A stretch of DNA of 64,000 nt, from positions 806,001-870,000 of the forward strand of contig NZ_CANMDU010000001.1 of the NCBI RefSeq assembly GCF_947496775.1, read 5' to 3'. A program made the position numbers and the translations under genes. Source of the DNA: an uncultured Maribacter sp. (GTDB lineage Bacteria; Bacteroidota; Bacteroidia; Flavobacteriales; Flavobacteriaceae). Under the pieces are notes generated by a model. It saw nothing but the letters and a program-made list of their open reading frames with translations, searched no databases and was not told where the DNA came from. This document shows positions 26,367 to 34,400 of the stretch, in pieces (the stretch's first letter is position 1; every line of letters begins with the position of its first letter).

Positions 26367-26858
26367 TTACTTTTTTATTGGACTGTAGCCGTAACTGCTT
26401 TTTTCTGCCAACTCTTTATGCTTGTCACCTCTCAGATAAAGACAATAAGCGTTCCAAATTGGCGAATAACCATCTTCTAAATACCATTTTAAACGTGTTT
26501 TTGTAATGGTTTGATTATTAAACTTTTCACTATACAAAGACATACTTTGGTCGTTTTCTTTAGAAAGCCATTCTACAAATTCAGTTTTTGATAGAAATGT
26601 TATAATGAGATTATTTACATAAGATGCACACCCATCATCCACAGTATTTAACGTATAACCTTCTTCACTAAAAAACAAACCTAAACCGCAATAATATTTA
26701 TGTGAATGGTAAAGACCATTATTTGAGTTTTCCGCTAGTTTATTAGCTACTTGTTGTGCCAATACTTCTCCATATTTATTGCTATCTAACGCATTATAGG
26801 TTTCTGTTTCTTTTTTAGATAAGCTCTCTATTTCAATTTTTGGCTTGTGTAACTTCAT
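26367..26858 (-). CDS. Hypothetical soluble protein
   Basis: The protein has 163 residues, no signal peptide and no membrane span. It is acidic in front (IEIESLSKKETETYN), then has an aromatic-rich core (YHSHKYYCGLGLFF, YTLNTVDDGCASYV) and a C-terminal helix RLKWYLEDGYSPIWNAYCLY. I do not recognise the family. Size and composition resemble the small single-domain proteins often found next to toxin genes, but no toxin gene is adjacent, so no role is assigned. Confidence 0.6.
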   Translation of the reverse strand: MKLHKPKIEIESLSKKETETYNALDSNKYGEVLAQQVANKLAENSNNGLYHSHKYYCGLGLFFSEEGYTLNTVDDGCASYVNNLIITFLSKTEFVEWLSKENDQSMSLYSEKFNNQTITKTRLKWYLEDGYSPIWNAYCLYLRGDKHKELAEKSSYGYSPIKK

Positions 26859-26941
26859 AGTATAGCAAAGTTACGAACTACACTTAGTAAACAAGTATCA
26901 TATAAGTGAGTGATACTTGTTCTATTTCTTTTTAAAAAAAT

Positions 26942-28513
26942 CTAGCTTTTTCTATACTCAGAAGGTGTTTTCCCTGCTACATTTTTAAAAACTCTATTAA
27001 ATGAGGCTTTACTTTTAAAACCAGAGTCGTATGCAATAGCTTCAATTTTGTAATTTTTAAATTCAGGGTTTTTTAACATTTTTTGAGCATGATCTATTCG
27101 GTAAATATTAATGAAGTTATAGAAATTTTGCTCAAATGATAGTGTTAATACTTCTGATAAATGATGGGTATTTATTTCCATTTTTTTGGCCAACCCAGAT
27201 TGCGTTAAGTCAAAATCTAAATAAGGTTTTTCTACCTCCATATATTCCAAAACACGATTCATATACTGCTCCCTGTCTTGTTTTTTCAATGACGAGTTTT
27301 TATATTTTTTGGAGCTATTTTCCTTATAACTCTTTTCTTTAGAAAGCTGTTGAATATTTTCTTTTAAAGAAGCATTTTGGTTTTGCAACCACCTATAATC
27401 GTCTTGTAATTGTTTATTTTGTTTAATAATTTGTCGTTTTCTTTTTCTGTAAAATAGAGAAAAACCACCCGAAACAATTAGAAGTAAAATAAAAATAGTG
27501 CTTAATATGTGTATTCTTGTTTCACTTTTTTCATTGACTGTTTTTATTTTTTCTTCTGCCTCTTTTTCCACATCTAAAACTGCGGTTTCTTTTTGGTCTT
27601 CTATATATTGAGTGTTTAATTCTAAAAATCGCTTTTGCGATTTTTGAGAAGCTTCAAAGTCTTTTAATTGCTCATAAATATCTGCTAAATACTTTTCGGC
27701 TTGCATTTCTATTTTATCATTTTTTTTATCAATTGCTACTCTTTTAGCCTTGTTAAAAAATGTTTTGGCCATCTCCATTTTCTTTAAACCCTTATGAGAC
27801 AGACCAATGTTTAGCAGAATCATATCTTTTTGCAAAATAGAATCGTTAAAAGTACTATTAAGCTGTAGTGCTTGTTTTCCTATTTTTAATCCGTTTATAT
27901 AGTCCTTTTTTTTATTGAATAAATCGCTAATATCTGTAAGTGCCGTAACCTGTAAATAGATGTTTTGCAAAGAATCTCCAAGATGTTTTAGTTTATATTG
28001 ATATTCAAAGGATGCGTCAAAATTATTTAATATAGAATTTGCTTTCCCTAAACCAGAATAAACACCTGCTTTTATATATCCGTTGTTGGGATACTTTTCT
28101 ATCAATGGCAATGCTTTTTTAAAAAAATATATTGCTTTATTAGCATCTTTAATACGATTGTAAATATTTCCCATATTTACCATCGTCATTATTTTGTTTT
28201 TTTGACTATTAGGTACTCTTTCACATTTTTCTAAAACTATTAAATAGGTGCTTAGTGCTTTTTTTAATTGATTGGTGTTTTTATAATAAACTCCCTGATT
28301 CATTATAGCAAGCAACTCTAAATCCGCCAATTTATGCTTTTCAGAAATATGCAAAAGCGAGTCAGTATATAGTTTATGTTTTTCATTATCTCCTTTTTTA
28401 TAGAAAAACTCGGACAGTTTAGCGTAGTCTACAGCCTTTATTCTAGCAGAATCTTGCCCTAGTATAGTATAACCGGAAAAAAGAAAAAAGAAAAAAAAGC
28501 AGTATTTCATCAT
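26942..28513 (-). CDS. TPR-containing membrane-anchored AraC-family regulator
   Basis: The protein has 523 residues. It has a signal peptide (1-20, ending YTILGQ), tetratricopeptide repeats (about 30-300, for example KALSTYLIVLEKCERVP and KAIYFFKKALPLIEKYP), a transmembrane helix (about 329-347, LSTIFILLLIVSGGFSLFY), and a charged coiled coil (350-400). A C-terminal AraC-type double helix-turn-helix (about 415-523) has the family signature IEAIAYDSGFKSKASFNRVF and KTPSEYRKS. This layout, a periplasmic TPR sensor with a cytoplasmic DNA-binding domain, is known in Bacteroidota. Its target is not visible here. The start follows an unusually strong ribosome-binding site. Confidence 0.88.
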   Translation of the reverse strand: MMKYCFFFFFLFSGYTILGQDSARIKAVDYAKLSEFFYKKGDNEKHKLYTDSLLHISEKHKLADLELLAIMNQGVYYKNTNQLKKALSTYLIVLEKCERVPNSQKNKIMTMVNMGNIYNRIKDANKAIYFFKKALPLIEKYPNNGYIKAGVYSGLGKANSILNNFDASFEYQYKLKHLGDSLQNIYLQVTALTDISDLFNKKKDYINGLKIGKQALQLNSTFNDSILQKDMILLNIGLSHKGLKKMEMAKTFFNKAKRVAIDKKNDKIEMQAEKYLADIYEQLKDFEASQKSQKRFLELNTQYIEDQKETAVLDVEKEAEEKIKTVNEKSETRIHILSTIFILLLIVSGGFSLFYRKRKRQIIKQNKQLQDDYRWLQNQNASLKENIQQLSKEKSYKENSSKKYKNSSLKKQDREQYMNRVLEYMEVEKPYLDFDLTQSGLAKKMEINTHHLSEVLTLSFEQNFYNFINIYRIDHAQKMLKNPEFKNYKIEAIAYDSGFKSKASFNRVFKNVAGKTPSEYRKS

Positions 28514-28515
28514 TG

Positions 28516-28524
28516 CACCTCCTT
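28516..28524 (-). promoter_or_regulatory. Strong Shine-Dalgarno sequence for the TPR-AraC gene
   Basis: On the minus strand AAGGAGGTG ends 2 bases before the first ATG and 5 before the second (ATGATG). This nearly perfect match to the 16S 3' end is striking because most genes here lack one. The spacing favours the second ATG (start at 28510). Confidence 0.7.
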
Positions 28525-28682
28525 ATAAAACATTCTTTAGTTTTGGTTTGATATACTATCAACGATTTCAAATTTAGCTCTTCTCTCTTTCATTGATATA
28601 CATTACGGATAAAAAAAGACTTCTAGTTGTTATCCATTTTATGCTTTTTCATGCAAACTCAATTCAACCGTAAGTAAATTGT

Positions 28683-28727
28683 AAAACAAAAAATCCTTAA
28701 CTCTCTACTATGTAGATTGTTAAGGAT
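28683..28727 (-). terminator. Terminator of tRNA-Asp
   Basis: A 9-bp stem (28719-28727 with 28693-28701, ATCCTTAAC / GTTAAGGAT) is followed on the minus strand by TTTTTGTTTT. It begins 9 bases after the tRNA 3' end. Confidence 0.8.
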
Positions 28728-28735
28728 GTTTTCTG

Positions 28736-28809
28736 CGGTCTGGACGGGACTCGAACCCGCGACCCCCTGCGTGACAGGCAGGTATTCTAACCAACTGAAC
28801 TACCAGACC
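28736..28809 (-). tRNA. tRNA-Asp (GTC)
   Basis: The 74-base cloverleaf on the minus strand has acceptor arms GGTCTGG / CCAGACC and discriminator G. The D arm contains AGTTGGTTAGA, the anticodon stem CCTGC / GCAGG holds loop CTGTCAC with anticodon GTC, and the T arm contains GGTTCGAGTCC. The full CCA end is not encoded (the bases after the discriminator are CA), so it is added after transcription, as usual in this phylum. Confidence 0.97.
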
Positions 28810-28826
28810 GTGGCGTTTAGCGGTTG

Positions 28827-28856
28827 CAAATATACGCCGCTTATTTAATTACACAA
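28827..28856 (-). promoter_or_regulatory. Promoter of tRNA-Asp
   Basis: On the minus strand TTG (28856-28854) and TATATTTG (28834-28827) are separated by exactly 19 bases, matching the Bacteroidota TTG-N19-TAnnTTTG consensus. The -7 element ends 17 bases before the mature tRNA. Confidence 0.8.
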
Positions 28857-28884
28857 GCAATTTGAAGAAAAAATTCATCAAAAA

Positions 28885-29811
28885 TTAAAATTTATGTTTT
28901 TCTATCAAAAAGGTATTTAATATTTTCGAAAAATCAGAAGCAACATCTACATCTACGTATCTTATTTTATACTGAGCACACTTTAACTTAAGTTCCTCTA
29001 TAGTAGTATGTAACTTATTTTCATAATCCTTTTTAACCGTATCTGCATATAAATCTATATGCACACCAGTCTCTACATCTACAAAGCGTTTTGGGGAATT
29101 ATCAAAATCAAAATTTAATTCCGTTCCTTTATCTAATACATGAAAAAGAACTACTTGATGCTTATTGTGTTTTAAATGTCGAAGCGCATCAAACAGAGCT
29201 TTATTGTCTAATGTAGACTGAAACATATCGGTAAACAAAAAAACAAGGCTCCTGCGTTTTATATTCTCTGCTATCTGATGTAAATAGGTATATGTTTTAG
29301 TTTCCTTATTAAGGTTTTCTTCTTGACTTATTTCACTAAGCTTTGCTAATAACATTTGATGGTGCCGCTCACTTCCCTTTTCTGGAAAATAATTGTGGTA
29401 AGAAGAAGAGTATACACTTAAACCAACCGCGTCTCGTTGCTTTTTAAGCACATTCATTAGAGCTGCTATTGCCAATACAGAAAACCCTATTTTATTTAAA
29501 TTATTTACTCCTAGTTTTTCGACCTCTGGATAATACATGGAAGCCGAATTATCTAAAATCATATGACATCTTAGATTGGTCTCTTCTTCGTACCTTTTAG
29601 TATATAATTTATCTGTCTTGGCAAATAATTTCCAATCTATATGCTTAGTACTTTCTCCTTTATTATAAATTTTATGCTCTGCAAATTCTGCCGAAAAACC
29701 ATGAAAAGGACTTTTGTGAATACCACTAATAAATCCCTCTACAACTTGGCTTGCCAGTAATTCTAAATTTTGAAAAAGGGACGATTTATTTAACTCTGAT
29801 TGAAGGTTCAT
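28885..29811 (-). CDS. DUF58 domain protein (vWA-like fold)
   Basis: The protein has 308 residues. The DUF58 core motif region reads YNKGESTKHIDWKLFAKTDK then LYTKRYEEETN, followed by a degenerate von Willebrand A-like metal site, LDNSASM (DxSxS), and SLVFLFTDMF. Family members are usually encoded beside a MoxR AAA+ ATPase and help assemble or insert partner proteins in the cell envelope. No moxR is adjacent here, so it may work with one encoded elsewhere. It is divergent from the MarR gene, sharing the intergenic region that holds the 44-bp palindrome. Confidence 0.85.
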   Translation of the reverse strand: MNLQSELNKSSLFQNLELLASQVVEGFISGIHKSPFHGFSAEFAEHKIYNKGESTKHIDWKLFAKTDKLYTKRYEEETNLRCHMILDNSASMYYPEVEKLGVNNLNKIGFSVLAIAALMNVLKKQRDAVGLSVYSSSYHNYFPEKGSERHHQMLLAKLSEISQEENLNKETKTYTYLHQIAENIKRRSLVFLFTDMFQSTLDNKALFDALRHLKHNKHQVVLFHVLDKGTELNFDFDNSPKRFVDVETGVHIDLYADTVKKDYENKLHTTIEELKLKCAQYKIRYVDVDVASDFSKILNTFLIEKHKF

Positions 29812-29853
29812 ATTATAATATCTTTTACTAAGATAGGAAACCTATTCTAGCTT

Positions 29854-29897
29854 AAATATAAATTTATTATTGATATATCAATAATAAATTTATATTT
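29854..29897. promoter_or_regulatory. Perfect 44-bp palindrome, candidate MarR operator
   Basis: Bases 29854-29875 are the exact reverse complement of 29876-29897, centred on TTGATATATCAA (29870-29881). It lies between the divergent DUF58 and marR genes and covers the marR promoter elements. MarR dimers bind palindromes of this kind, so autorepression is likely. Confidence 0.8.
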
Positions 29898-29898
29898 G
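29870..29898 (+). promoter_or_regulatory. marR promoter overlapping the palindrome
   Basis: TTG (29870-29872) and TATATTTG (29891-29898) are 18 bases apart, close to the Bacteroidota consensus, and both lie in or at the edge of the palindrome. A bound regulator would cover the polymerase contacts. The ATG follows 28 bases later. Confidence 0.6.
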
Positions 29899-29926
29899 TA
29901 GTAAGTTTTAATACGTAAATACAATT

Positions 29927-30361
29927 ATGTCCGGAGGAAATATTGAAGATGTTATTCTTTTTCAGATAGACAAGACAAGTAAAATTTCTAAAAAATATTC
30001 TCAAAAAGAATTCGACAGAATAAACTTAGGAATTACTATTGATCAATGGGTTCTTTTGAAAATTATTGAAGAAACTGCTCCCATATCTCAAAAAGAACTA
30101 GCGGATAAATCACTTAGAGACCCAGCATCTATTACCCGAACATTAGATATTTTAGAAAAAAAGCAACTTTTATTAAGAGAGCCTATTTTAAATAATAGAA
30201 GACAGTATAATATAATACTAACTAGTAATGGAGCAAAATTTGTAAAAAATAATATTGCAATGATAAAGGAACATCGAAAAAAAAGTTTGGAAGGATTTTC
30301 TAAAAAAGAAAAAGAATTACTTAAAAATCTGCTCTTAAAAATTCAAAAAAATATGAGTTAG
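29927..30361 (+). CDS. MarR-family transcriptional regulator
   Basis: The protein has 144 residues, normal for MarR. The winged helix-turn-helix runs from ITIDQWVLLKIIEE through SQKELADKSLRDPASITRTL to the wing LLREPILNNRRQYNI, with the typical DxRxxxI-type basic wing (NNRRQYNIILT). The N- and C-terminal helices form the dimer interface. It probably represses itself through the palindrome upstream and the neighbouring NTF2-like lipoprotein gene through a matching TTGATATATCAA at 30381. The ligand is unknown. Confidence 0.9.
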   Translation: MSGGNIEDVILFQIDKTSKISKKYSQKEFDRINLGITIDQWVLLKIIEETAPISQKELADKSLRDPASITRTLDILEKKQLLLREPILNNRRQYNIILTSNGAKFVKNNIAMIKEHRKKSLEGFSKKEKELLKNLLLKIQKNMS

Positions 30362-30380
30362 TATTTTTTTGAATTTAAAA

Positions 30381-30392
30381 TTGATATATCAA
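30381..30392. promoter_or_regulatory. Second candidate MarR operator core
   Basis: TTGATATATCAA here is identical to the centre of the 44-bp palindrome 511 bases upstream. It lies between marR and the downstream lipoprotein gene, suggesting both genes answer to the same regulator. Confidence 0.6.
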
Positions 30393-30497
30393 TAATTGAT
30401 ATAATATTAATGTAAATCTAAAATTATGAAAGAAATGAATTACCCATAGCTATGAATTAAAAAAAAGAGATTTAAAAACCATTAAAAAATTAAAAAC

Positions 30498-30923
30498 ATG
30501 AAAAAATTAAGAATTCTAAGCCTGTTATTACTATTATTAACATTCAGCTGTACGGCACAAACATCAGAAAAAACCTCTATCAGAGAAACAATTACTGCGT
30601 ATTCCGACGCAGGAGATACTAACAATACAAATGCTCTAGACAAACTCTTAAATTCTAACTATAGGGTAGTAACGAATCGACTTTTTGGAAGCAAAAGTGT
30701 TCGTGTTATTTCCAAATCGGAGTACCTAAAAAAAATTAAATCTAAAGAATGGGGAGGAGACTCTCGCCTTCTTACTATTGAAAATATTGCAATTAATGGC
30801 ACTACTGCCAGTGCCAAAGTAACTTTCAAAGGAAAAAAAGCAACTATATCGTCTATACTTATCCTAATACAAGAAGAAAAAGGAAATTGGAAACTAATTA
30901 ATGACACTCCTACATTTAAATAG
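30498..30923 (+). CDS. NTF2-like (lumazine-binding-type) lipoprotein
   Basis: The protein has 141 residues. MKKLRILSLLLLLLTFSC is a lipoprotein signal with Cys18. The mature part begins SIRETITAYSDAGDTNNTNAL and ends GNWKLINDTPTF, the first helix and last strand of an NTF2-like cone fold as in the putative lumazine-binding family. No enzyme residues can be assigned. A shared TTGATATATCAA upstream ties it to the MarR regulator. It is followed by a terminator shared with trxA. Confidence 0.7.
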   Translation: MKKLRILSLLLLLLTFSCTAQTSEKTSIRETITAYSDAGDTNNTNALDKLLNSNYRVVTNRLFGSKSVRVISKSEYLKKIKSKEWGGDSRLLTIENIAINGTTASAKVTFKGKKATISSILILIQEEKGNWKLINDTPTFK

Positions 30924-30929
30924 CACAAA

Positions 30930-30959
30930 AAAAGGGTTTGACGAAAGTCAAACCCTTTT
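30930..30959. terminator. Bidirectional terminator between the lipoprotein gene and trxA
   Basis: A perfect 13-bp stem (AAAAGGGTTTGAC / GTCAAACCCTTTT, arms 30930-30942 and 30947-30959) closes on a GAAA tetraloop, with U tracts possible on both strands between two convergent genes. Confidence 0.92.
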
Positions 30960-30980
30960 AATAAATATAACTTTCCTTTT

Positions 30981-31298
30981 CTACATTGCTGCATCTATAG
31001 CATCGGTGTACACTTTCTTAGGAGATACTCCTACTTGTCTACTTACAATTTCACCATCTTTAAAAACCAATACCGTAGGTATGTTTCTAACGCCATATTT
31101 AGCCGCAAATTCTTGATTAGCATCTACATCTACCTTTCCTACAACGGCTTTACCATCATACTCTGCACTTACCTCATCAATGATAGGTCCTACCATTCTA
31201 CAAGGTCCACACCATGCTGCCCAAAAATCTACTACTACTGGTTTATCACTTTTTAATACTACTTCATCAAAAGTAGCATCTGTTATTTCTAATGCCAT
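30981..31298 (-). CDS. trxA: Thioredoxin
   Basis: The 105-residue protein has the canonical active site WCGPCRM within DFWAAWCGPC, the cis-proline loop RNIPTVLVF, and the final helix. It is the full thioredoxin length with no signal peptide, so it is the cytoplasmic disulfide reductant fed by thioredoxin reductase. It lies between dnaE and a shared terminator. Confidence 0.97.
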   Translation of the reverse strand: MALEITDATFDEVVLKSDKPVVVDFWAAWCGPCRMVGPIIDEVSAEYDGKAVVGKVDVDANQEFAAKYGVRNIPTVLVFKDGEIVSRQVGVSPKKVYTDAIDAAM

Positions 31299-31407
31299 TT
31301 TTTTATTTTTTATAAATATTACACAAACTTAGTCAAATTATACTCTATTTCCTTACTAACGTAATATACCTTTTTCCTATTGTGATATTAGCAAAGTTTA
31401 TAGTTTT

Positions 31408-34400
31408 TTAATTAATCTTATATTTTACCTCTTGCCCCTCTAACGCCGCAAGTAATTCTGGTGTTATTTGCACTTTCTGCTTTCTAGGAGACATATTTAC
31501 TTTTATCTTCTCTTCCATTTCATATACTATGAAATTTAAAGGGTGCGTCCCCGTAAAAGAGCTTATAGTATCCTTTAATTGTTTTACATTCTCTTCTTTT
31601 AATTGTGCTACATCTAAATTTATAGTCAATTTTTTGGCGTAGGTTTCCATTACCTCTTGTAACAACATAAAACTATTAAACTGCATTCTCGGGTCTCCTT
31701 TTTTTCCAGTATCTCTATTGGTCCAACCATCTTTCACAAATATTTTTACATAAGCAAAAGAATTTATCATTAAGAAATGCCTAAATTTTAAATACTCTTC
31801 CCCAAAAACCCGAAACTCAAAAGAATCCATGTAATCTTCCATAGTAAACATAGCCCAACCTTTCCCATTTTTAGAGACTCTATGTTGCACATCGGTAATA
31901 ACACCTGCAAAAGAAATTTCTCTGTTTACATAAGAAGGTAAATCTGTAAAACAGGAAATAGTTCCATTAGTAAAGGCTTTTATTTCGGACTTAAAATCGT
32001 CCAAAGGATGCCCAGAAATATAAATCCCTACTACTTCTTTTTCTCGACGGAGCTTCTCCATAGTTCCCCACTCTTCGCATGGTGGTATTATAGGCTCAGG
32101 AATTTCCGCTTCGCTCATACCTCCAAACATATCCATTTGCGAAGAATTCTTGTTTTCTTGATACTTAGACCCAGACTTTATTATCTTTTCGAGGAAAGTT
32201 ACACCATCTCCTTCCGTGTTAAAGTACTGCGCCCTATGCGTAGTTCCAAAAGAATCGAAACCACCAGCAACCGCCAAACTTTCAAATGCTTTTTTATTTG
32301 ACGCTCTTAAATCAATACGTTTTGCCATATCGAAAACGGACCTGTAGGGTCCTTCTTCTTTTCTATTCTCTACTATAGTTTCTACCGCTCCTTTTCCTAC
32401 TCCTTTTACTGCACCCATTCCAAAACGTACCGCTCCAGCATCATTCACCGCAAACTTGTAATAAGATTCATTTACATCTGGTCCAAGAACATCTAAGCCC
32501 ATACGTTTACATTCTTCCATAAAAAAGGTAACTTGCTTAATATCATTCATATTATTAGAAAGTACCGCTGCCATATATTCCGCAGGGTAATGCGCTTTAC
32601 AATAGGCTGTTTGGTATGCAATCCAAGCATAACAAGTAGAGTGCGATTTATTAAAGGCATAGGCCGCAAAAGCTTCCCAATCCTTCCAAATTTTCTCTAG
32701 CTTATCTTCGGCATGTCCTTTTTCTGAGGCCTGTTTTATAAATTTAGGCTTCATTTTATCCAGTACATGCTTTTGTTTTTTACCCATGGCTTTACGCAAA
32801 ACATCTGCCTCACCTTTAGTAAAATCTGCCAATTTTTGAGACAGTAACATCACTTGCTCTTGATATACCGTAATTCCGTAGGTTTCCGCTAAATATTCCT
32901 CACAAGCATCTAAATCATATATAATTTCTTCTGTACCATGCTTACGAGCAATAAAACTTGGAATATATTCCATTGGCCCTGGACGATATAAAGCATTCAT
33001 GGCAATTAAATCCGCAAAAACAGTTGGTTTTAAAGACCTCATGTGTTTCTGCATTCCTGGAGATTCATATTGGAATACCCCTACGGTTTCTCCTCTTTGG
33101 AATAGTTCGTATGTTTTTTCATCATCTAGAGGAAAATTTTCGGGATCTAGCTCTACTCCATGTTTTGCTTTTACAATTTTTACGGTATCCTTTATTAAGG
33201 TTAACGTTTTTAACCCCAAGAAATCCATTTTTAGTAGCCCAGCATCTTCCACAACCGAGTTATCAAACTGAGTGCAGTACATATCCGAATCTTTTGCTAA
33301 AGCTACCGGAACGAATTTCGTAATATCATCTGGTGTAATTATTACACCGCAGGCATGTATACCAGTATTACGCACAGACCCCTCTAATACATAGGCCTGA
33401 TTTAGAGTTTCGGACTCTAATCCGTCTCCCTCAGAAATTGCTAAAAGCTCATTTACTTTTATAAGCTCTTCACTATTAAACTTCTTTTTAAGCGTAGCCT
33501 CATCCACCCCAATTATCTTCTTAAGCTTAGACATATTAGGAATAAGCTTTGCCATACGGTCCGAATCCATCAAAGGCAAATCCAATGCACGAGCGGTATC
33601 TCTAATAGAGGATTTTGCGGCCATGGTACCATAAGTGATAATCTGCGCCACTTGGTTAGCACCGTATTTATCGATTACATAATCCATTACGCGCCCACGA
33701 CCTTCATCATCAAAATCAATATCAATATCGGGCATGGATACACGATCAGGATTTAAGAAACGCTCAAAAAGCAAATCGTACTTAATAGGGTCCAAATTAG
33801 TAATCCAAAGACAATAGGCAACAGCGGAACCGGCTGCGGAACCACGACCGGGCCCTACAGAAACATCCATTTTACGCGCTGCCCGTATAAAATCTTCTAC
33901 AATTAAGAAATAACCAGGATATCCTGTTTTTTCAATTACCTGTAGTTCAAAATCTAAACGCTCATCAATCTCTGGAGTAATATCTCCATATCTTATTTTA
34001 GCTCCTTCGTAGGTAATATGACGTAGAAATTTATTCTCTCCACGCTTGCCTCCGTCTAACTTATCCTCTTCAAATTGAAATTCTTCTGGAATATCAAAAG
34101 CCGGCAATAATACATCTCGCGCCAGCGTAAATGTTTCTATTTTATCAACTACCTCCTGAATGTTAATAATAGCCTCTGGTATATCTTTAAAAAGCTCCTT
34201 CATTTCTTCCGAAGATTTAAAATAATATTCCTGATTAGGCAACCCATAACGATACCCTCGTCCACGACCTATAGGAGTTGCCTGTTTTTCTCCGTCTTTT
34301 ACACACAGTAAAATATCGTGGGCATGGGCATTTTCCTTTTCCGCATAATAAGTATTATTGGTCGCCACCAATTTAACGTTATGCTTTTTAGCAAACTGAA

